Source of the DNA: Candidatus Cryptobacteroides avistercoris
GTDB taxonomy: Bacteria > Bacteroidota > Bacteroidia > Bacteroidales > UBA932
Assembly: GCA_017695095.1 (NCBI GenBank)
Contig: JADILW010000007.1
Coordinates: 1 to 34,850 of the forward strand
Length of the DNA stretch: 34,850 bases
Direction of reading: 5' to 3'
The notes under the pieces were generated by a model, which saw only the letters and a list, made by a program, of their open reading frames with translations, was not told the DNA's origin and did not search any database. Made by a program: the position numbers and the translations under genes. Below are positions 23,878 through 33,073 of the stretch, in pieces (positions within the stretch are counted from its first letter, which is position 1; each line of letters begins with the position of its first letter).

Positions 23878-26220
23878 ATGCGATCATTTCTACGTTTCCT
23901 GATGCGCAACAGGCTCTTCAGCCTGATCAACCTCGCGGGGCTGACGTTCTCGCTGGCCCTGGTGATAATAATCTTCAGCTACGCAGGGGCGCAGCGAAGG
24001 ACTGCCCGGACGGTACCGGACTATGAAAACGCCTACGCCGTGACCTGGAACGGCGACGGGATGCTGTGCTACGGCGTTTCCGACAGGCTGTCCGGACTTC
24101 CGGAAGCGGAAACCGTGACCATGTTCAGCAGCGCATACGAAGACTGCGTCTGCGAGTTCGAGAAAAAGACGCTCCTGTCGGATGTGATGTGCGCCGATGC
24201 GGAATTTTTCGATTTCTTCGACATGGAATTCCTCAAAGGCTCTCCCGAACACTTCACCGCCACCGGAGCTTTCGTCTCCGAAAGCTTCGCCCGCAGACTC
24301 GCGGGAGAAGACGATCCGGAGGGAAGACAGCTTCAGATCGACGGTGACAGCTTCACCGTGGCAGGGGTATTCAAGGATTTCGGCAAAGGACTGCTGCCGT
24401 CCGCCGACATCATCATCAACGACTACGCCCCATACGGCCCGATGCTCCTGTACAAAGAGCAGCCGCTGAATGTATTCGGCAATGTCCAGGTCTTCGTCAG
24501 GCTGACGGAAGGATGCGACATCAGCTCCGTGAACGACAAGCTGAACGAACTGTTCAAGGATGCCGAATCCGTCTACGGGGAGCTCTCGCTCGTGCGCTCC
24601 GATGAATTCTATTTCAGCGAAGGGAACATCTTCCTTGAAAAGGGAGAAGCCGAGCTCATCCACAACATGACCGCCGCCGGAGCCGCGCTGCTCCTGCTCG
24701 CGCTGCTCAACTACATCAACCTCAATACCGCGCTCGTGGGCAAGAGATCGGTGGAGATGGCCACCCGCAGGCTGCTCGGCTCCGGCAGGAAGGACATCTT
24801 CATGAAATACATCTCCGAATCCGTGACATTCACGGCACTGTGCTTCTGTCTCGCCGTGATGATAGCGGCCGCTCTCACCCCTGTCATAGGAAGGCTGGCT
24901 ATGAATACGGAATCCGTCTCCTCCAGCGCGCTTTTCAATGTCAGGGACATGTTCGGAGCGGGCAACTTGCTCGCCTATGTTCTCGCATGCCTGCTCACGG
25001 GGGTTCTTGCAGGTGTCGTGCCTGCCATGCTCGCCTCCCGCATATCTCCCATAGCCACCGTCAAGGGCGAATTCAGGAGAAGCGACAGGCGCATCTTCAG
25101 CAAGATATTCATAATCATCCAGAATGTCGTGTCCGTAGCGTTGATCGCGCTCACAACGACCATGGAACTCCAGACCCGCCACATGCTCGACCGCCCGGTG
25201 GGATGCGACTATACCGACATCTACTATCTGAATACAGGCCTGTCGCAGACCGAGAGGACCGTGCTTCAAGAAAGGCTCGCCCAACTGCCGTGCATAGATC
25301 GGATAGGACTCTGTTCAGGCCTGCCCGGAGCCATGGCGATGTCGACCAGCGACGAGGTCGACGGCAAGCTCTTCACCTGCAACATCTGCGTGCTTGACAC
25401 CACGGCGTTCAATATGCTGGGCTTCAATATACTGAACCAGACCCAGGATTGCACTCCCGGGACTGTCTGGCTCACCGAGAACACCGTGAAGCTTATAGGA
25501 GAAGATATCAGCAGCGGAAACCTGACCGAAAATTTCATCGGAAAGGGCTATGTCCATAAAAGCTACGGGAACTCCGTATGCGGAGTCATCTCCGATTTCG
25601 TGGTCGGCAGTCCAGGAGAGAACAGGGCCGAAGAAGGGCTCATCATCTCCATCACAGGTGGCAGGAGCGGGATGAACCTGGTGATGCATACCCGAGGAGA
25701 CCACGCGGAGGCTGCCGCGATAATCAACAGCGTCTACGAAGAAGTCTGCCGCGAATCCTACGGAATAGTGCTTCCCACATACAACAGCTGCTACATGGAC
25801 GACGTCATCAGGCAGAATCTCTCGGACGAGCTGCGCAGCCTGCGGCTCATGGAGATTCTCGCCGCACTCGCGATACTGCTCTCCATCTCCGGCCTCGTGG
25901 CGATAAGCATCTACTACGCCGACGCCAACGCCAGGAGCATCGCGGTCCACAAGGTCTACGGCGCCTCCACCTCCGAGGAGACCATGAGGAACCTGAGGCT
26001 CTACTTCGGCATCACCCTCATCGCCGACGTGCTCGCAGTACCGGTCGCGCTCGCGCTCTGCCGCCGCTACCTCGAGTCCTTCTCCTACCGTATGGACCTA
26101 AGCCCCTGGATTTTCATCGGCACGGTGCTGCTGTCGCTGCTTATCACCTTCGTCTCGGTGATACTCCAGATACGCCGCGCCGCAGGCGTCAACCCCGCGG
26201 ACACTCTGAAAAAAGAATAG
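23878..26220 (+). CDS. MacB/FtsX-type ABC permease 2
   Basis: A 780-residue paralogue of permease 1 with the same duplicated plan: N-terminal helix at about 14-33 (RLFSLINLAGLTFSLALVII), periplasmic domain, three helices at about 260-380, a middle helix near 410, second periplasmic domain with several cysteines (FTCNICVLD), and three terminal helices. The ATPase-contact motifs are TRRLLGSGRKD and VHKVYGASTSE; the second has His-Lys in place of Arg-Lys. It is the most diverged of the four permeases and its codons are a little less GC-rich. The ATPase gene follows after 30 bases. Confidence 0.88.
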   Translation: MRSFLRFLMRNRLFSLINLAGLTFSLALVIIIFSYAGAQRRTARTVPDYENAYAVTWNGDGMLCYGVSDRLSGLPEAETVTMFSSAYEDCVCEFEKKTLLSDVMCADAEFFDFFDMEFLKGSPEHFTATGAFVSESFARRLAGEDDPEGRQLQIDGDSFTVAGVFKDFGKGLLPSADIIINDYAPYGPMLLYKEQPLNVFGNVQVFVRLTEGCDISSVNDKLNELFKDAESVYGELSLVRSDEFYFSEGNIFLEKGEAELIHNMTAAGAALLLLALLNYINLNTALVGKRSVEMATRRLLGSGRKDIFMKYISESVTFTALCFCLAVMIAAALTPVIGRLAMNTESVSSSALFNVRDMFGAGNLLAYVLACLLTGVLAGVVPAMLASRISPIATVKGEFRRSDRRIFSKIFIIIQNVVSVALIALTTTMELQTRHMLDRPVGCDYTDIYYLNTGLSQTERTVLQERLAQLPCIDRIGLCSGLPGAMAMSTSDEVDGKLFTCNICVLDTTAFNMLGFNILNQTQDCTPGTVWLTENTVKLIGEDISSGNLTENFIGKGYVHKSYGNSVCGVISDFVVGSPGENRAEEGLIISITGGRSGMNLVMHTRGDHAEAAAIINSVYEEVCRESYGIVLPTYNSCYMDDVIRQNLSDELRSLRLMEILAALAILLSISGLVAISIYYADANARSIAVHKVYGASTSEETMRNLRLYFGITLIADVLAVPVALALCRRYLESFSYRMDLSPWIFIGTVLLSLLITFVSVILQIRRAAGVNPADTLKKE

Positions 26221-26250
26221 TACAAAATAAATTATCAAAACTCAAAGATT

Positions 26251-26931
26251 ATGATCAAAGTTACTGACCTGTGCAAGGTATTCCGCACGGAAGAAATCGA
26301 GACCACCGCTCTCGACCACGTCTCATTCGAAATCAAGGACGGCGAATTCGTCGCCATCATGGGCCCCTCGGGATGCGGCAAGTCCACGCTCCTGAACATC
26401 CTCGGACTGCTCGACAACCCCACGAGCGGAAGCTACGAACTGCTCGGCCAGGAGGTCGGCAAGCTCAAGGAGAAGGACCGCACCAAGTTCCGCAAGGGCA
26501 ACATCGGATTCGTGTTCCAGAGCTTCAACCTGATCGACGAACTCAACGTCTATGAAAACGTGGAGCTGCCGCTGCGCTACCTCAGCATCAGCGCGTCGGA
26601 GCGCAAGCAGCGCGTGACCGAGATTCTCAAGCGCATGAACATCAGCCACCGCGCCAAGCATTTCCCCCAGCAGCTCTCCGGCGGACAGCAGCAGAGGGTG
26701 GCCATAGCCCGCGCCGTGATCTCCAACCCCAAGCTGATCCTCGCCGACGAGCCCACCGGAAACCTCGACTCCAAGAACGGCAAGGAGGTGATGGACCTGC
26801 TCGCCGAACTCAACCGCGACGGCACCACCATCGTGATGGTGACCCACTCCCAGAAGGACGCAGCAGTCGCCCAGCGCACCATCGACCTCTTCGACGGCAA
26901 GATAGTCAGCGACGTGGCAAACGAACTGTAG
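26251..26931 (+). CDS. ABC transporter ATPase, MacB/LolD type
   Basis: A 226-residue ATPase, complete and unfused. Walker A is GPSGCGKST (38-46), Q-loop Gln90 (FVFQSFNLIDELNV), signature LSGGQQQR (142-149), Walker B LILADEP with catalytic Glu167, D-loop NLDS, and switch His in VTHSQ near 199. It belongs to the branch that drives MacB-like efflux and LolCDE. It lies between two pairs of permeases and is the only ATPase in the operon, so it must serve all four or share with genes elsewhere. A permease starts 4 bases after it. Confidence 0.95.
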   Translation: MIKVTDLCKVFRTEEIETTALDHVSFEIKDGEFVAIMGPSGCGKSTLLNILGLLDNPTSGSYELLGQEVGKLKEKDRTKFRKGNIGFVFQSFNLIDELNVYENVELPLRYLSISASERKQRVTEILKRMNISHRAKHFPQQLSGGQQQRVAIARAVISNPKLILADEPTGNLDSKNGKEVMDLLAELNRDGTTIVMVTHSQKDAAVAQRTIDLFDGKIVSDVANEL

Positions 26932-26935
26932 CACC

Positions 26936-29281
26936 ATGCTCAGGAATCTCTGGCACGTGGTCCGCCACTTCAAGGCGGCCTTCATCCTCAACCTGCTGGG
27001 GCTCGCCGTGGCGTTCACCGCGTTCATGATGATAATGATGCAGGTACGCTACGACCTGGACTTCGACCGCTGCTACGACGACGCCGACTGCATAGTGAGA
27101 GTCGACGCGGTGGCGGGCGGCAACGCCCAGGCGATAATAACCCGCCCGCTCGCCCGCATGCTCGCCGAATCCTCTCCTAAGGTCGAGGCTGCCTGCATCA
27201 CCCAGGCGTCGACCTACACAAACTTCTGGCAGATCGAAAGCGGCGGGGTACGGCAGGGCTACAATCTCGAATACTGGGACGTGTCGCCCGAAATCACCGA
27301 GGTGTTCGGCTTCGACATGACTGAAGGCGGCATGGACGCCCTGGAGACCCCGGGCTCGGTCATCATCCCCGAAAGCCTTGCCACGAGAATCTTCAGCGGC
27401 GAATCCGCAATCGGCCACATACTCCCCGCCACCAGCGAGTACGACATCGACCGGACGATCACCGGAGTCTACAGGGACTTCCCGAAGAACGCCTCCATGA
27501 AGAACGTGGTCTACACCTCGATGAACCCGCAGGAGAACTACGACAACTGGGGCAACTGGAACTACTACTGCTTCCTGAAGCTCGACGACCCCGCATCCGC
27601 GGACGGAATACTCGAGGACTTCATGAAGAACAACGCCGAATACCTGTTCGACACCACAGACTGGGACGACAGCCAGCTCCAGCTGATCTTCGACCCGCTT
27701 CCCGAGCTCCACTTCCGCTCGGCAGGCATGTTCGACGGTCTGCCGAAGGCCAGCCGGAGCACCGTGAACGCGCTGATCGCCATCGCGTTCATCATACTGC
27801 TGATCGCCGGAATCAACTTCACCAACTTCAGCACCGCGCTGACGCCGATGCGCATCAAGGGAGTGAACACCCGCAAGGTGCTCGGCAGTTCCGATGCGGC
27901 GATACGCGGCAGTCTCGTAGGCGAGATAGTGCTGATCAGCCTGACGGCCTTCCTGCTGTCGGTCGTGCTGCTCCACCTTGCCGGCATGACCCCTCTGAGC
28001 AGACTGGTGGACTGCGACATCTCGCTGAAGCTGAACGCCGGAATCATCCTGGCCTGCTCCGGTGCCGCAGTGATACTCGGAGTGCTTTCCGGACTCTACC
28101 CGGCATTCTACATGACCTCCCTGCCTCCGGCTCTGGTGCTCAAGGGCAGCTTCGGGCTGTCGGCGGCAGGACGCAGGCTGCGGTCGGTGCTCGTGGGCGT
28201 GCAGTTCACCGCTTCGTTCGCCCTGCTCATCGCCGCTTCGTTCATCTGGCTGCAGAACCGCTACATACTGCGGGCTCCGCTGGGATTCGACAAGGACCAG
28301 GTGATAGTCACCGACATCAACGAGAATATCCGTAAAAACGAGGAGGCGTTCAAGGCGGAATTGAAGAAATTCGCAGGAATCGAAAACGTGGCGCTGTCGC
28401 AGTTCACCCTGTCGTCCGGCGACTTCTACATGACCTGGGGACGCGACCTCCGCGGGGAGTCGATCACCTTCGCCTGTCTGCCGGTGGACCATGAGTTCCT
28501 CGACGCCCTCGGCATCAAGGTTTCGGATGGAAGGAACTTCCGGGCCGATGACGAGACCCGGGAGATTGGAGCCTACATCTTCAACGAGACCGCGCGAAGG
28601 CAGTTCGACATCAAGCTCGGCGAAGAAATCGACGGCGACGAGATCATAGGTTTCATCCCCGACATCAATTTCGCGTCGATGCGCCAGAGCATCACCCCTA
28701 TGGCCTTCTTCATGTTCGGAAAGAACCACTGGGGTGGAGTCTATCAGAGCGCCAGCATCCGTGTCGCGGCGGGAAGCGACCTCAGGGCCGCCCGCCAGGC
28801 AGTGGAGGACTGCCTCAGGAGTTTCGACCCCGAATACCCCTTCAACGTGAGGTTTTACGACTCCATCCTGGAAGACACCTACCAGAAGGAGCAGCGCACC
28901 GGCTCGCTGATAACGCTGTTCAGCCTCGTGGCGATATTCATCTCGATAGTCGGCGTCTTCTCGCTCGTCGTGTTCGACTGCGAATACCGGCGAAAGGAGA
29001 TTGCCGTCAGGAAGGTGCTCGGCTCAAGCGAAGCCGAGGTGACGGGAATGTTCTGCCGCAGCTACATGGTCATGCTCGCAGTATGCTTCGTCATAGGGGC
29101 GCCGCTGGCATGGATGGCGGTGGACAGATGGCTGGAGAGCTTCGCCTACCGCGCTCCCCTGCACTGGTGGGTGTTCCCGGCCGCCTTCGCGGCAGTCGCC
29201 GCAGTCACCCTGCTTACGGTAATCGGGCAGAGCTGGCGGGCGGCGAACGAAAATCCAGTAAAGAACTTGAAATCCGAATAA
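26936..29281 (+). CDS. MacB/FtsX-type ABC permease 3
   Basis: A 781-residue duplicated permease. The N-terminal helix carries NLLGLAVAFTAFMMIMMQV (about 19-37), closely like permease 4, so these two are likely a recent duplication. ATPase-contact motifs are TRKVLGSSDAA and VRKVLGSSEAE, both canonical. Periplasmic domains lie at about 40-275 and 440-665. The stop overlaps nothing, and permease 4 begins 1 base later (TAAAATG). Like its neighbours it is a transport or mechanotransmission subunit, with substrate unknown. Confidence 0.9.
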   Translation: MLRNLWHVVRHFKAAFILNLLGLAVAFTAFMMIMMQVRYDLDFDRCYDDADCIVRVDAVAGGNAQAIITRPLARMLAESSPKVEAACITQASTYTNFWQIESGGVRQGYNLEYWDVSPEITEVFGFDMTEGGMDALETPGSVIIPESLATRIFSGESAIGHILPATSEYDIDRTITGVYRDFPKNASMKNVVYTSMNPQENYDNWGNWNYYCFLKLDDPASADGILEDFMKNNAEYLFDTTDWDDSQLQLIFDPLPELHFRSAGMFDGLPKASRSTVNALIAIAFIILLIAGINFTNFSTALTPMRIKGVNTRKVLGSSDAAIRGSLVGEIVLISLTAFLLSVVLLHLAGMTPLSRLVDCDISLKLNAGIILACSGAAVILGVLSGLYPAFYMTSLPPALVLKGSFGLSAAGRRLRSVLVGVQFTASFALLIAASFIWLQNRYILRAPLGFDKDQVIVTDINENIRKNEEAFKAELKKFAGIENVALSQFTLSSGDFYMTWGRDLRGESITFACLPVDHEFLDALGIKVSDGRNFRADDETREIGAYIFNETARRQFDIKLGEEIDGDEIIGFIPDINFASMRQSITPMAFFMFGKNHWGGVYQSASIRVAAGSDLRAARQAVEDCLRSFDPEYPFNVRFYDSILEDTYQKEQRTGSLITLFSLVAIFISIVGVFSLVVFDCEYRRKEIAVRKVLGSSEAEVTGMFCRSYMVMLAVCFVIGAPLAWMAVDRWLESFAYRAPLHWWVFPAAFAAVAAVTLLTVIGQSWRAANENPVKNLKSE

Positions 29282-29282
29282 A

Positions 29283-31649
29283 ATGGCCCGAATTTTCAAG
29301 AAAAGCAGGCTGCTGGGCGCAGTGCTGAACCTGTTGGGGCTCACGGTCGCTTTCACCGCGTTCATGGTCATCATGATACAGGTCCTCCACGACTGGAGGT
29401 ACGACAGGAATTATCCCGGCAGCGACAGGACGTTCCGGTTGGAATTCGTCTATGATCCGTCAAGCCCCGGGTCCTACAACGTGACGATCTGCCGGCCTTT
29501 CATCGAGGCGTTGAAAGGGACCATACCAGAAGTGGAGGCGCTGGGGACATACCGTTTCTACGACGGCTACACACAGTCGTGGTTCAAGGAAGACGACCTG
29601 GAGCATTCCTGGTACCTCCCCACTGGAGAGATGGACACCAGCATGCTCAGGGTCTTCCCCTTCGAGTTCATCGAAGGCGACCCGGCCGGGTTCGCCCAGC
29701 CGCGGAGCGTGATTCTGGCGGAGTCAGCCGCCGGACGGTTTTTCCCGGACGAAAGCCCGGTCGGCAAGACTCTGACCGACTACAACGGCAACCCCTACCG
29801 CATCGCCGCCGTCTACAAGGATTTCCCCGAGAACTGCAGCGCCGCGAACGGAGTGATGATCCAGATTGCCGACGACAACCTCGGAAACTGGAGCGAATGG
29901 TCCTACTGCTGCTACATGAAGCTGCGCGACCCGGCAGACAGGGACAAGGTTGCGGAGCAGCTGAAGCAGAAGATGTTCGAGCTGCTTGACATAGAGTCGG
30001 GGTCGGAATGGTACAAGGTGCTGGAGAACGGGGTCCGGATAAACACTCTCCACGAAGCCTACTACTCCCGGGATGTCAGCCCCGACCCCATGGCCAAGGG
30101 CAGCAGAAGCACCACGAACTCGCTTTTCGCCATCGGTCTGGTGATCATCGCCATCGCCGTGATCAACTTCATCAACCTGGCCACCGCGTCAGTGCCCCTC
30201 AAGATCAAGGACATCAACACCCGCAAGGTGCTGGGTTCGGGCAGGGCGGCGCTCGTGGGGGCGCAGCTCGCCGAAGCGCTGGTGCTCGCGCTGGCGTCCT
30301 TCGGTCTCAGCGTGCTGGCTCTCCATTTCCTCTCCGGGACAGGCTTCAGCTGGTTCATCTCCGGCTCGATGCGACCGGCGGACAACCTGACGGTGCTCCT
30401 GCTCGGAGCCGCCGTGGCCGTGTGCACCTCGCTGCTCGCCGGAATCTTCCCGGCGATGTACAGCACGTCCTTCCAGCCGGCCCTGGTGCTGAAAGGCTCG
30501 TTCTCGATGTCTCCGCGGGGGAAGTTGCTCAGGAACTGCATGGTCGGCTTCCAGTTCGTGGCGTCGTTCGTACTGATCGGGATGGCGCTCTACATCCGGG
30601 TACAGACCTCGTTCATGGAGAAAATGGACATGGGCTTCACCCGCGACCAGGTGGTCGAGTTCGACTGCGGGGCGACGATCGGGGCCCGCTCGGAGAGTTT
30701 CGAGCAGAGGCTCAGACAGAATCCGCACATAAAGGACGTGACCTTCGCGGGCAACTGGCTGGTGTCCGACAGCAAGATGGGCTGGGGCCGCGAATATGAC
30801 GGCCACCGGGTCCAGCTCGACGTGCTTCCGGTATCCGCCGACTTCATCGACTTCTTCGGCATGACCATAAAGGAGGGGCGCGGCTTCATGCCTTCCGACG
30901 AGCTCAACCCCGACGGCACCTTCATCATGAACGAGCAGACCATGCTCAAGTTCCCGTTCCTGAGACTCGGGGCCCGGCTCAGCGGCCACGCCAACGAGCC
31001 GGCGGAGATAGTCGGCATCGTCAAGGACTTCAATTTCAAGCCGTTGCAGTACGGGGTGGATCCTCTCGCCCTCTACGTGTTCGGCTCCGACCCCTGGTGG
31101 CCGCTGCAGGTGGTCTATGTCAGGATCGACGGAGTCGATGTCGCAGGGACATTCCGGGACATCAGGGACGCTATCGAAGATTTCGACCCTTCTCTGAACG
31201 GAGATGAAGTCCCGATCGAGTTCCTCGACGAAAGCATAGGCCATCTCTACGAGAAGGAGCGGAAGCTCAACAGTCTGATCGCCACGGCCGCGGTGCTGTC
31301 GCTGATGGTCTCGCTGATAGGCATTCTGGGCATGGTGAGCTTCGAGACTCGGTTCCGCCGCAAGGAAATCGCGGTCCGCAAGGTGCACGGCGCCGACACG
31401 GCGGAGATACTGAAGATGCAGAACCGGCATTACGTGCTGATGACGCTGATATGCTTCGTGGTCGCCGTGCCGCTGCTGCTCACGGCCATGAAGGCCTGGG
31501 TCAGAAGCTTCGCCTACCAGGCGCCGGTGCCGGTGTGGATCTTCGCGGTTTCGTTCCTCGCCGTGGCCGCGGTCACAGTGCTGACCGTGACGCTACAGAG
31601 CTGGAAGGCCGCCTCCTCCAATCCCGTAGACTCGCTGCACGACGAATAG
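29283..31649 (+). CDS. MacB/FtsX-type ABC permease 4
   Basis: A 788-residue duplicated permease, closest to permease 3 (LNLLGLTVAFTAFMVIMIQV at about 16-35). ATPase-contact motifs are TRKVLGSGRAA and VRKVHGADTAE. Periplasmic domains have Trp- and Tyr-rich patches (SWFKEDDLEHSWYLPTG; GSDPWWPLQVVYV). It is the last structural gene of the efflux operon. After it, GGCCG/CGGCC could form a small hairpin at about 31649-31668 without a T-run, so some read-through into the regulator gene is possible. Confidence 0.9.
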   Translation: MARIFKKSRLLGAVLNLLGLTVAFTAFMVIMIQVLHDWRYDRNYPGSDRTFRLEFVYDPSSPGSYNVTICRPFIEALKGTIPEVEALGTYRFYDGYTQSWFKEDDLEHSWYLPTGEMDTSMLRVFPFEFIEGDPAGFAQPRSVILAESAAGRFFPDESPVGKTLTDYNGNPYRIAAVYKDFPENCSAANGVMIQIADDNLGNWSEWSYCCYMKLRDPADRDKVAEQLKQKMFELLDIESGSEWYKVLENGVRINTLHEAYYSRDVSPDPMAKGSRSTTNSLFAIGLVIIAIAVINFINLATASVPLKIKDINTRKVLGSGRAALVGAQLAEALVLALASFGLSVLALHFLSGTGFSWFISGSMRPADNLTVLLLGAAVAVCTSLLAGIFPAMYSTSFQPALVLKGSFSMSPRGKLLRNCMVGFQFVASFVLIGMALYIRVQTSFMEKMDMGFTRDQVVEFDCGATIGARSESFEQRLRQNPHIKDVTFAGNWLVSDSKMGWGREYDGHRVQLDVLPVSADFIDFFGMTIKEGRGFMPSDELNPDGTFIMNEQTMLKFPFLRLGARLSGHANEPAEIVGIVKDFNFKPLQYGVDPLALYVFGSDPWWPLQVVYVRIDGVDVAGTFRDIRDAIEDFDPSLNGDEVPIEFLDESIGHLYEKERKLNSLIATAAVLSLMVSLIGILGMVSFETRFRRKEIAVRKVHGADTAEILKMQNRHYVLMTLICFVVAVPLLLTAMKAWVRSFAYQAPVPVWIFAVSFLAVAAVTVLTVTLQSWKAASSNPVDSLHDE

Positions 31650-31686
31650 GCCGCCCGGGTTTGCGGCCGAGTAAGGAAGAAATGAT

Positions 31687-31694
31687 TATCTTTG
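31687..31694 (+). promoter_or_regulatory. -7 box of the regulator/kinase promoter
   Basis: TATCTTTG matches TAnnTTTG perfectly, with TTTG at 31660-31663 as a possible -33 (spacing 23, longer than the usual 19-21). The leader would be about 30 bases. This suggests the regulatory pair is also made independently of the sigma-54 operon. Confidence 0.5.
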
Positions 31695-31729
31695 CGTGAT
31701 TTGAACCGCCGGAAAACGGCAGGCTGACG

Positions 31730-33073
31730 ATGGCAAAGACGAACGGGAAAATACTCGTGGTGGACGACAACGCCGGGATACGCCAGGCGCTGAAGATACT
31801 GCTGCCCCTGCATTTCAGCGAGGTGGAGCTGCTGCCTTCGCCGAAGGAGCTCGTCAGCCGCACGGCGGCGTTCAAGCCCGACACGGTGCTGCTCGACATG
31901 AACTTCAACAGCGAGCTGAACACCGGTAACGAAGGCCTCTACTGGCTCGGGGAGCTGAAGGCGCGCTGGCCTGACATCCCGGTGGTGCTCTTCACCGCAT
32001 ACGCCGACATCTCCCTCGCAGTGGAGGGCATGAAACGCGGGGCCTTCGACTTCACCGTGAAGCCCTGGGACAACGACAAGCTGATCGGGATTCTCAAGAG
32101 CGCGGTCGCCAGCCGCGACAGGAACTCCGGCAAATCCGCCAGGTCCTCCGACAGACCCGCCATGCGCTGGGGAGACAGCCCCGAGATGCTGGCAGTCAGG
32201 AAACTCACCGAACGCATCGCCCCCACCGACGCCACAGTGCTGATTACCGGGGAAAACGGCACCGGAAAGGACCTGCTGGCCGCCGAAATCCACCACCTGT
32301 CGTCGCGCAGCGGCAGACCGATGGTCGCGGTAGACCTCGGGGCGGTGACCGAAACACTGTTCGAGAGCGAACTCTTCGGCCATGTGAAGGGAGCCTTCAC
32401 CGACGCCAAGTCCGACCATGCCGGCAAATTCGAACAGGCCGACGGAGGAACCCTCTTCCTCGACGAGATAGGCAATATCCCCCTGCACCTTCAGGCAAAG
32501 CTGCTGCGCGCCCTGCAGAACCGCAGCGTCACGCGCGTGGGCGGAAGCCAGAGCATCCCGGTGGACATACGGCTCATCTGCGCCACCAACATGGACCTGC
32601 CCCGCATGGTCGCCGAAGGGAAGTTCCGCGAGGACCTCTGGTACCGCATCAACACCACCGAAATCCACCTTCCGCCCTTGCGGGAGCGCCGCGATGAGAT
32701 CCTCCCGCTCGCCGGGATGTTCCTCTCGGAGTTCGCCGGCAAATACGGACGCAGCGCCTCCGGTTTCAGCAAGGAGGCGGCAGCCGCGCTGATGAGGGCA
32801 CGGTGGAACGGCAACATACGCGAACTGCGCAACGTTGTCGAAAAGGCAGTGATCATCTCCGAAGGCGACACGATAGGCCTCGCCGACCTCGCGATGCACG
32901 AAGCCCCCGAGACCGAAGCCCCGGCAGCGGGCGACGAGACCCTGGAGCAGATGGAGGAGCGCATGATACGCGCCGCCGTCCGCAAGTTCAATGGCAACCT
33001 TTCGCTCGTGGCGCGCTCGCTGGACATCAGCCGCCCCACTCTCTACAGCAAACTCAAGAAATACAATATATGA
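31730..33073 (+). CDS. NtrC-family sigma-54-dependent response regulator
   Basis: A 447-residue activator with three domains. Receiver (about 6-125): phosphoacceptor Asp56 (LLDMNF), acidic pair VDD at 11-13, and Lys111 (VKPWD). AAA+ domain (about 150-380): Walker A GENGTGKD (174-181), the sigma-54-contacting loop GAFTDA (221-226, where most family members have GAFTGA), Walker B TLFLDEIG (241-248), and arginine-rich [10 protein letters not shown]-terminal Fis-type HTH (about 410-447, [25 protein letters not shown]). It should bind an enhancer, hydrolyse ATP and open sigma-54 promoters once phosphorylated. The kinase gene overlaps its stop by 4 bases (ATGA). The best target in view is the promoter at 18537. 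Confidence 0.94.
   Translation: MAKTNGKILVVDDNAGIRQALKILLPLHFSEVELLPSPKELVSRTAAFKPDTVLLDMNFNSELNTGNEGLYWLGELKARWPDIPVVLFTAYADISLAVEGMKRGAFDFTVKPWDNDKLIGILKSAVASRDRNSGKSARSSDRPAMRWGDSPEMLAVRKLTERIAPTDATVLITGENGTGKDLLAAEIHHLSSRSGRPMVAVDLGAVTETLFESELFGHVKGAFTDAKSDHAGKFEQADGGTLFLDEIGNIPLHLQAKLLRALQNRSVTRVGGSQSIPVDIRLICATNMDLPRMVAEGKFREDLWYRINTTEIHLPPLRERRDEILPLAGMFLSEFAGKYGRSASGFSKEAAAALMRARWNGNIRELRNVVEKAVIISEGDTIGLADLAMHEAPETEAPAAGDETLEQMEERMIRAAVRKFNGNLSLVARSLDISRPTLYSKLKKYNI

Noticed and set aside
32803..33069. Longer start for the histidine kinase
   Set aside because: The extra 89 residues are an Arg- and Pro-rich shadow of the regulator gene; the ATGA overlap start gives a proper membrane helix.
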